64,000 nt of DNA from the NCBI GenBank assembly GCA_948567375.1, contig OX419759.1, positions 37,983,493 to 38,047,492 on the forward strand, in the 5' to 3' direction. The position numbers and the translations under genes are program-made. Positions 55,734 to 64,000 of this stretch are shown here, piece by piece. The DNA is from Lunularia cruciata. Taxonomy: Eukaryota > Streptophyta > Marchantiopsida > Lunulariales > Lunulariaceae. Within the stretch, counting starts at the first letter, position 1, and the number at the start of each line of letters is the position of its first letter. The notes beneath the pieces are model-generated. The model made no database searches. It was given only the letters and a program-made list of their open reading frames with translations, and had not been told where the DNA came from.

Positions 55734-56543
55734 ATGGGAAACAGTCCTTTGACGGTTTGCATTCATCAGGTGTGGGAGAAACAGACTGTGCAAGTAGTGC
55801 AGCCGGATGGACAAGTTCTGTACATGCAACAGCCGATGACAGTTGCGAATCTCCTCGAAGCTCATCCTTCACATTTTGTCTGCCATGGTAATCCATCATT
55901 ACTAGAGCAGCGGCTTCCAGCCGACACCAAGCTGGAAACGGGTGAAATCTACTACCTTCTGCCGATCCCTCGTCCATCCTTCCCTCCGCAACCCAACTTC
56001 CAGAGGCGGACCACTCGTCCTCGGGCTAGGAAACCTCCCCCAATTCAGTCCAACAACCCCGTTGGAGAGAAAACCGCTCCGACTTATGTCTATGAAAGAT
56101 CATCAGTTTCCAACATTACGGATTACACTCAATTGAATCTGAAACCTCAAGGTTGTCTCATCAAATTCTTTGTTTTCCGCCAAAGTGTGGCATCGGCTGT
56201 ATCACCGGAGGAGTCATTCAAGCTGCAGGGCCAGGACTCGGGCCCCTCTTGTCATGCTTCAAGGCCACCAGCCAGGAAGTACCAGAAGTTCGATGCTAAG
56301 TACAGAGGTGGAAGAGGGCGCAGACCTATCATCACATGGAGACCGCATCTGGAGAGCATTTCGGAGCTGAAGCCGGTCCATGACTTCACCAAGAAGAACC
56401 ATATGAGCAGCTTCTCAGTCTTTTTGTTCTCCACCATCTCCAATATTAAAATGTCGGCAGTGGCTCCTGCTCATAACAAGGTGCCTTCCGCACCTAGCGT
56501 GGAGAGAGAGTGCCAGAAGCAGAAGCTTATGTACTCGGCTTGA
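55734..56543 (+). CDS. PADRE/DUF4228 domain protein, apparently single exon
   Basis: Intact 269-aa ORF from ATG at 55734 (a GTG lies just before it and is not the start) to TGA at 56541-56543. The N-terminus MGNSPLTVCIHQ gives Met-Gly-Asn, a plausible N-myristoylation signal. Residues about 17-80 (VQVVQPDGQVLYMQQP, VANLLEAHPSHFVCHG, LETGEIYYLLPIP) match the DUF4228/PADRE domain, a plant-specific family whose members respond to pathogens and abiotic stress; the molecular function is unknown. After a basic, Pro-rich linker, CLIKFFVFRQSV and YRGGRGRRPIITWRPHLESI resemble the conserved C-terminal block of longer members. It is the only convincing intact host gene in the window. Confidence 0.85.
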   Translation: MGNSPLTVCIHQVWEKQTVQVVQPDGQVLYMQQPMTVANLLEAHPSHFVCHGNPSLLEQRLPADTKLETGEIYYLLPIPRPSFPPQPNFQRRTTRPRARKPPPIQSNNPVGEKTAPTYVYERSSVSNITDYTQLNLKPQGCLIKFFVFRQSVASAVSPEESFKLQGQDSGPSCHASRPPARKYQKFDAKYRGGRGRRPIITWRPHLESISELKPVHDFTKKNHMSSFSVFLFSTISNIKMSAVAPAHNKVPSAPSVERECQKQKLMYSA

Positions 56544-57000
56544 GTTCACTTGTCTTGCAGCATTCAGCATACCAGGGCCCCGAAATCAATCGTCGGTCAC
56601 ATTTTTGTACGTGAGAAGTATCAGTTTCGAATGTAAATAGATTCTGCCTTTCCATCCGGGAAATTGAGCAGTCCATTTCATCGTAGGCGGGGGAAAGGTA
56701 GTCAAAGCTCTTTGTACACAGTAGTAGCTTACTTTAGGTCTGGTTTTTCGATCATCATCGTCATTCTTGGGGTCGCTCCCTGGCGAAGTTCATCGCAGCA
56801 GTTTCGGCATAGATCAGTTTCTCGTGGACTTCCAGAATTGTTGGAAACGTTTACTGTGAGGAAGACTGACGGAATGCGGTGCCGAGAGTCTGCCACCCGT
56901 CTGAGCGCAAAGTCAGATATTTGACTGATGGAATGTCGATGAATGCGGACACTTAATTGTATTTCTGATAAAATGATACCTTTTATTACAAGTCGGAGAA
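56544..57000 (+). other. 3' flank of the PADRE gene
   Basis: Probable 3' untranslated region. GATAAAATGATA near 56968 is a weak polyadenylation-like element; no canonical AATAAA was picked out close to the stop. Confidence 0.35.
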
Positions 57001-60000
57001 CTGACATTATTTGTCTTCTCGTTCATCTTAGTTGACTACTCTTTCAATTCTCTTCTCTACCACTGTTTTACCAGTGCACTCTACTTCTACCTGGTTGGGA
57101 TCCTCATCATTGTTGTTCTTGGTCATCAATTTAATCTCTCATTCAATTCGCTTCCAAATGCTTTTGGTGATCAATTCTATTTTCGGATGTGCATGGATCT
57201 ACATTATGTTACCCATATTGTTACGAGATCCTAATTCCACTACGAATTCGAGGTTCACATTCAACGCAGATATGCATTCAAGTGCTAGATTGAGGATGGG
57301 CGGAGTTTGCATCTAGAATTCTTCGAAGGAGCTGTTCTTGCCGATCTTCTCTCGAGCCCAAAATTTCCTTCTTTGATTTGTCTCCACTGCAAACACTAAT
57401 ATATCGAGGAGGGAGACAGTTGATAGATTCATGGAGAATTAATAGCTTGGAGGGAAAAGGACCACTGTTAGGCACCTCTCAAGCAATTAAAGCTGACCCT
57501 ATGACAGTTCCCTTCACCAGACACGGACAGACAAATTTTGAGAGCGGGAAGTCACCAGTTGTCTCGAGATAGGCACATTGTACTTCCCTAGTAGCAGACA
57601 GCTTCACTTTTCAGTGCGGTCAATCATCACAACCGAGCGTAATTCCTACATTCTAGCCCCTGGCACCTGGCAGGAGGAGTGTAGTGTAGTCCACAGGTCC
57701 TTTGAGCGTGTGGTGTGAAATAAATGGTGGAGGAGGAGAGTCGACTCCCTCCGTGGTCATAGAAGAATTGAACTACTCAAGTTCCTCAAGCCCTGGTGTC
57801 TAGCAGCTGTTACATTACTCATTAATCAGCCGTATTCTCAGAGCGAGCTATCTACTCCTCATGATTACTATGAACATCATGATGAGAGTTTCAGCAGTCC
57901 ATGCATGAATGTTAAGCCAAATGCGCTGGACGCCTGGAACTTGTGAAGAAAGAAAGAAAGAAAGTTTAAGAAACTCACCTCTGGCTAACGTAAAGAGATA
58001 ATGCGACTCCTCCTGCACACAAACAGTTTCAACGAGGAGCAGTGATCATGATTTCGATATGACCACACTCATTTGTGGAAACCGTTGCTGACTAATTTAA
58101 TTCTTGAACTGTTTACGCCTCCTGAGAGTTAAATCCTTCATTTGATTGCGGACATGAACAGCTTTGCATGTGATTGGTCAGCTGAGAAACCAAACAGTGG
58201 GGACAGACAGCAATTCCAGGTTATCCCAGATGTTGGCTGTGACTGTGTTCTTTCACAACCATTGGAGCCGCGCAGCTCACTGAAAAAGATCGTCCATGCG
58301 CCTGTAACTATTTCATTTCTTTGACTATGCAACATAATAAATTCAGTCAACAAGGTTCTGCCTCGAGGACCTTTAACGGCATCTTCAATGGGCTAGTAGA
58401 ATTTGGCTTGACTTATACAGATATTTGGCATTACAACGATTTGTTTAATCCCTAAACATTTGCACTCCATGTGCAAGGACTGTGATTGTGGCCGCAATGA
58501 GTTTCATGTTACGTACTAATTCTCTGATAACAAGATCCATCTATAGCTGTCTGAGGGTTACGTGAGTGAACACGAGAAGTTCTTGGAACAGTTTGAAAAC
58601 CATGACTGTGATTGAAGGCTGGCCTCAAATAGTGGAAGCAATCTTCACGAGGCTGTGCGCACCGTTTTCTTGAGTACTGTTGAATACTGGTTCTTGGAAT
58701 AATAATAAAAGATTCTGGATGAGGACAGAAAAGAAATGGGGAGAAATTGGTGCATGACACGAATGTTGCAGAATGGGTGCATGACTGAGGAAAGAAAGAG
58801 GGAAGAGGTGGGCGAGGTTGTTGATGCCAAGGCAACTATGGACATGGAATCGTTTGGTGTTTTGGATTGTGCCCTCTGCATCACGTGAGTTGTCTGCAGC
58901 AGCCAAAGGCTGTGCTCGAGGACAACATGGCATCAGCAACAGGAGACAGCCAAAGTCTATATATTTTGAAGGGATTAAGTGACTGCCATGGCGTGGTCCC
59001 TACAAAGAGAGACCTGTTCCAATAAACAACGTGAAATCTGTCCATCTCTTTCTTTCTGCTCGTGCGCAATAGAGAACCAATCAACACAACCAGCGAGCGA
59101 AAGAGTGGCCAAGGAGTTGGGAAAGCTGCACAATTCTGAGCAGGAGAAGCTTGCCACTGCTCTTCTGATGTCCAGATCAAGATGAACGATAAAGATGGCG
59201 ATGCAGGCTTGCTGCTTCTTTTTCCAGAGTGTCCATGTGAGGTTTTCTCTCTCTAAACTATCCAGGGCACCACAGCACGGGGTAGGACTGTTAGGGTACT
59301 GCTCCATCTATCTCTCGTCTCAGACACACGGGTTACCCGGGCTCCATTCCAAGTAGCAGTGCTGTTCAGATTTGCATTCAGCACTCAAATGCAATGCGAG
59401 GGTCAATCATGGATATCTCTTACCACATTCCACACATTCAGCCACGCAAGTCCTTGGATCTGACAATCATTCAGAACAAGAAAGTCTATGTCTTACCATG
59501 CTGACGCTTTTGGAGTTAGTATGCGTACTCGAAGAAAAACTCCTTTGTTCCAGATTAAGATCATTTGGGAGAAAAAGAATTCCTAAGTATCACAGTTTTC
59601 AGGTGCTGTCTAATGTGGAGTCTTTTACTATTACCGAGTTTCAATGTGTGTATACTAAGGTCCTAAGGATCTAATAGTAACTGGATATATATATATAATA
59701 TATATATGATTCCATGGATCTTCTTGGGACATGAAAATTTACTTCGGGACACAGGGGATTGAAAGATAACTTCTAACCGGTTGATTCATGTGCCGGATGT
59801 TGCTCCAAGAAATTAAAGTGTACTGACGATTGTGACTGGAAACCAAGTGAGGTTTAAACAATTGATCGGTTACTTGCGAACTTTCCGAAGAAGGAAGGTA
59901 GATCCTGTCCTAATCAACAAGCACGTCTGGGGAGAAGAGTGTCGAAAGAAAAGCGTAGAATTTGCATGAGAAAGGCATGTTCACTTCCAGCTCTTATTCT

Positions 60001-61880
60001 TACAGATATAAGACTCTGGATATGGATATATGAGGACAGAGGTCGTTCGAGGAACGGGAAAAGCCAGCGCATGCGAGATACTCCGTGAAGTAGAAAGCTA
60101 GAAGGCCCTAGGGACATACTTCGCGGAATGGAAAGAAGTAAAGGAAAGCTGTGGCTAAAATGTGCTGGGAGGTGGGGCAAGATGCCACCCATCATTAATT
60201 GGCTCAGTTCACTGATACTGGCTGTATTTAAAGGTCACACGTACAGTAGTTAAATGGCCTTCATAGATTTTTGAGACTTGCCCCAAACCATGAAACGACC
60301 ATTTGCTCGCTTTGGAATGAATAGACATATCTTGGTCCATGTGCGTCCCATACGTGGGTATCAAAGAGCACTTTACCTCTAGCTACCAGGTATAGGGTAA
60401 CTACTGTAGTTTTGGGAAGCGGCTCAGATTCTCGTAAGGAACCCAAGAGTTTTCGTGCTATAACCTCTAAATTTTGAGGATATACGAAACTCTGTCACAG
60501 TGGTTCCATTCGATAAAAGATCCATGGTGGCGGTGAAATTAACAAATTACCAACCGGGAATAATTCTCCATGCGGGATTCTTCACGGACCCTGCTAGCGA
60601 GCAAGATCCAAGCTTCTGCCCTAGAATAGACCACAGGTAAACTTTACTTCACTTTGTTTCCAGGAAAGTAGTTTGTCGCTCACCACCATCCAGTTTATTC
60701 TCTATGTGTGACTTTTCTGTAGCTCTCGCACACTCAAGATTCAGGGGAGTTATTTGCTCACATGTGTGACCTGTAGAACGCGCTTGGAGGAGACATCTGA
60801 CGTTTCGGTTCTAGACGTCCAATGAAATTGATCTAAGAGACTTTCAATACACAAGTCAAAATTGTTTCAGCCATTTCAGAAACTCCCAACACCTCCCTTT
60901 ACATAATAATAACTGGGCTCAAAGGCAAATGCAGATTTTGGAAATCGTTGGTCAGTCTCACAGTAGGGACTTGTTGTTGTTGTTGCCTTCTAGTAAGCGA
61001 TGTATCATCACCACATATGACAGTAGAGAATGATCCAAGCTTATTCTGTTACAGACATAATTTGGAAACCTCTCCACCGTCCTACTCCACCTTGTTCATA
61101 GAGTTTTACAAGTCCAATCAGGAGCCATCCTGGCACGCATTCGTTTCGAATCGAAGGATACCAATTCGTCTACGTCCTACCCGCCAAATGGGAACGAACT
61201 GTGTACAGTTGCTCCTGGCGAGCATGAGCCAACCCTTGGTTTGCAGAGCCCTGGAAACCAAGAGAGGCTTTAATAGAACTGTAGCAGTCGACCCAATTCA
61301 GAGAAGAGTCTTTTATGCGTCTTCAGTCTCTACAGTGCTGTGCTAGTGTGGCAGTGGGGCCAATCCGATCCTATCTCTTGCTGTCCTGGAACATCGTCAT
61401 TTCCAGGTACTTCCCTTAAGAAAAGTTACCATCATTATGTCTTTCAGCAAACAGTGTTGTTTGACATGTGCCCACCCTAAGGTTCCTACGACCAGACATT
61501 TATCAATCCGGATCCCTATAGAGCCATAACTCCATTCACCAATATCTTAAGGAAAGTTCGAGGGCCACAAGCAATGGAGGAGCAAGACCTTAAGCAGATA
61601 ACTCATTAGCCAATATCAAAGTGATCGTTCTTTTCTTTTATAATTTTGGGGTTTCTACTATGTAAAAAACATATCTATTCTCGGAGTTCTTAAGTTATCG
61701 TGGCCAAAGTTGCGATTCTCTCTTCTCCTGAACCGTCCCGTCTATGGTGAAACTCATATGTTAACACTTCTTCTGGCTTTGGTCCTCAAATCAGATCCTC
61801 TAGATCAGAGTTTTTGACGTCTTACTTAACCCTTTGGCAACAGATTTTTCTTTGTCAAAACTTTTCATTGCAGCTATAGC
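57001..61880. other. Intergenic-looking sequence, no gene recognised
   Basis: ORFs up to 132 aa (60948-61346 plus, 58509-58835 minus, 58975-59307 minus) have no recognised domain and overlap others on the opposite strand. An AT dinucleotide run lies at about 59685-59708, and a GAAA microsatellite near 57950-57964. Genes with small exons could be missed by eye. Confidence 0.35.
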
Positions 61881-61888
61881 AACAATAA

Positions 61889-61920
61889 CATCGGGGTCAG
61901 ATCACTGTCTGACCCCGATG
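61889..61920. repeat. Perfect 13-bp inverted repeat with 6-nt loop
   Basis: CATCGGGGTCAGA (61889-61901) and TCTGACCCCGATG (61908-61920) are exactly complementary. GC-rich in an AT-rich context; it could extrude as a hairpin. Confidence 0.9.
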
Positions 61921-62202
61921 CTTAAGGAACATGGTGTCGTGTATGCAGTCCAATGTCATCGAGAATATTGTACGTCATACCATATGGGCATACCATAATA
62001 AGTCCAAGTTCCACGTGAGTGCAGTAGCTCCAGAGTCAGTCCAGCGCAACGGAACAATCGACGACCGAGCTTCCGCAACAGTAGATCGATGAGAATCAAA
62101 GCAAACAGATGGAGATTCTTTCGTCCAGAACGAAATCGAGGGGGAGAATAAAAAGCCATAGCAACACTATCAACATTCAATCCGTCGTCTTCTTTGGCGG
62201 GG

Positions 62203-62250
62203 AATTTGAGATGATGGAGTTCATCAGAACTGGACTCATCATCTCAAATT
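62203..62250. repeat. Perfect 14-bp inverted repeat with 20-nt loop
   Basis: AATTTGAGATGATG (62203-62216) pairs with CATCATCTCAAATT (62237-62250). Confidence 0.9.
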
Positions 62251-64000
62251 GGACCTTGAGAGATCTAGAGTGTGGCGCAGGATTTGATGTCAAATGGTCA
62301 GTGGTGCAAGAATTCAAATAATTGGACCTTCTGAATCTCTTACCTCCTATACAATTGGGCCTTAGTCCCATTTTACCTCTATTGGTTTATCTTTGTACGG
62401 GCGATTTGGGCGGTTTCATGGGCCTTCCCATCCTTCTTGTTATTTTACGCGGTCGCCAGTCCTGAATCTCTTACCTGTCTCCCATTTGACTTTGTTCCCT
62501 TGCCGCTACAGTAGTGCAAAATCAACACCACCAAGCAGCCCAGCTTCCCTTCTTCTTTTGGCTTCCATTCCCACCCACAGTACAGTGTATGAAATGATTG
62601 TAGCGACACATCTTCTATCACTTTTCGTGGCCTAGTCGATTTATCTCTGGATTTATCTCTTTATCCTGCTGTACGCAAGAAACTGGGACCACCTCACCAC
62701 ACCCCTGACACAACACTCACTCTTTTCTCCCCCTTGATCAGAATTTCGCTTGTGTACTGATCCAAAAATGCTTGGAAATTACGGACCGTGCTTCTCTCTC
62801 GACCATTTGTGTCGTACACAAATAGTCTATCATCACAAGTACGTAAAACCTTCCGCAGTATATGCAGGATTCCACCAATTAACGAGACTGTCCGGTGGTG
62901 GTGCTTAGCTTCAAATGAGAAATTGAACACAAAGTTTTGTGGCTGTGAGGATTAATTCCCGGATTCTTCAGATCCTTCTCGATGCTTTCTAGCTATCTGA
63001 ACATGACTGACTGGGATGTGTCAATTGAATTTTCGAGTGACTAGCTGCTCATATGGATTGCATTGTAAGATAGTAAACAATGAATCGAGTCCTCTCTAGT
63101 CATTTGTGTCCAAGATTAAGATTTCTTCATTGACTTATGCAAAATTCGTTCATCGTGGAATAAATTTCTTTCTTTTCTCTCTGAATCCATACTTAACAAT
63201 ACCCAATATTTGACATTTCGACTTAAGGGTACCCCAAGCGGCCCAATAGAATTAACAGTATCCGTAATAAACTTGACGTGGCACATCTATCCTATAAGGC
63301 AGCCATTTCATGAACAACCTTTACAAATAAAATGGGTTTCTAAGCGCTTACAATTTCATATAGGGTGGTAGTCTTTCAAGGATAAACATCACACTTCTGT
63401 ACACATGACGTTTTTTTATTCTTGTTATCCATCTTGCACTTTTAAAATATGTGAAATTTTATTGTCACTTCTTGAAAAAGGCATTTTGTAAAAGGCATAT
63501 GTCAACTTCATCGGAAAATTAATTTTAGTTTAGCTAAATACATATTTTAAAAATAAAATATTACGTAAAAAACCACTTAAAATTGAGATCTCCATTTTTA
63601 TCAAAAATCTGAGTCTCTTAATTCCGGCCCAAAGTCACCGACTCGAGTTTCTTTGATTCCAGGCTCTCTCAACCCCAACCCGAAATCCCCATATCCTTTC
63701 TGATCCTAACCTGAGTCCCGACTCCCCTGACCCAGCGCGTTGGCTCGCGTACCTTAACCGTGCGTGAGTTCTACGCGGCAGAAGCTATGTACATCAACCA
63801 GAGATGCACAGTGTTATAGACAACCATACCACCTCCCCTGCTACCAGCTGTCACGAGCTGGTTCCACGAAGGTCCACGTGACACGCGGGGAAGGTTAAGT
63901 ATTCCGGTAACTTGGGTATCGTTAAGTCGAAGTGCCAAGTTCGGGGAATTGTCAAGTCTTTGACTATCCTGGACTCATAAGAAAAAGATATAGTCTCCAA
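62251..64000. other. Intergenic-looking sequence to window end
   Basis: No gene, RNA or mobile element recognised. ORFs 62393-62635 plus and 62694-62930 minus lack family features. Confidence 0.35.

Noticed and set aside
60948-61346. 132-aa plus-strand ORF with a poly-Cys run near the start
   Set aside because: No domain; the poly-Cys comes from a TGT/TGC simple repeat. Not supported as a gene.
1-64000. tRNA, rRNA genes or CRISPR arrays
   Set aside because: No tRNA B-box/A-box pair, rRNA core sequence or regularly spaced repeat array was recognised by eye.

Overview
The window looks like nuclear DNA of a streptophyte, most likely a seed-free land plant (bryophyte, lycophyte or fern). The evidence is plant-type chromoviruses, LTRs with 5-bp target duplications, PIF/Harbinger and non-LTR remnants, and one plant-specific PADRE/DUF4228 gene. 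I cannot name the species. Nearly all coding sequence is decayed transposon. Many premature stops and missense changes are C-to-T (or G-to-A) changes, as expected from deamination of methylated cytosine.

Bases 1-20830 hold the most interesting object: two copies, A (1-4549, 5' end outside the window) and B (about 4550-20830), of one Ty3/Gypsy family. Its polyprotein order is gag - zinc knuckle - protease - C5-cytosine DNA methyltransferase - reverse transcriptase - RNase H - integrase - PHD finger. The methyltransferase has motifs I, IV (Pro-Cys), VI (Glu-Asn), VIII, IX and X in canonical order, lies between protease and RT, and in copy A is in the same reading frame as RT. The PHD finger occupies the C-terminal position where chromoviruses carry a chromodomain. 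Copy B is broken by five later insertions: three LTRs of one family, a 5'-truncated LINE and a chromovirus (11710-16720, TSD TTGGA) with a heat-shock-element-like array in its LTR.

Bases 20831-27285 are AT-rich with hairpins, a foldback element, degenerate repeats and a PIF/Harbinger transposase fragment. Bases 27286-31919 are the best preserved retroelement, chromovirus D, with two about 740-bp LTRs and a near-matching TSD but no gag. Its LTR family also supplies the four solo or isolated LTRs at 7070, 8918, 19068 and 47059. Bases 31920-50530 contain pseudogenes (acidic/coiled-coil; minus-strand Myb/trihelix-like), several tandem repeats, a LINE 3' end and a large LINE-like RT pseudogene interrupted by a solo LTR.

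From about 50.8 kb to the end the sequence changes character: it is less AT-rich and has no recognisable transposon proteins. It carries one convincing intact host gene, a PADRE/DUF4228 protein (55734-56543, +), in long non-coding flanks with several small inverted and tandem repeats. No rRNA, tRNA or CRISPR array was recognised.
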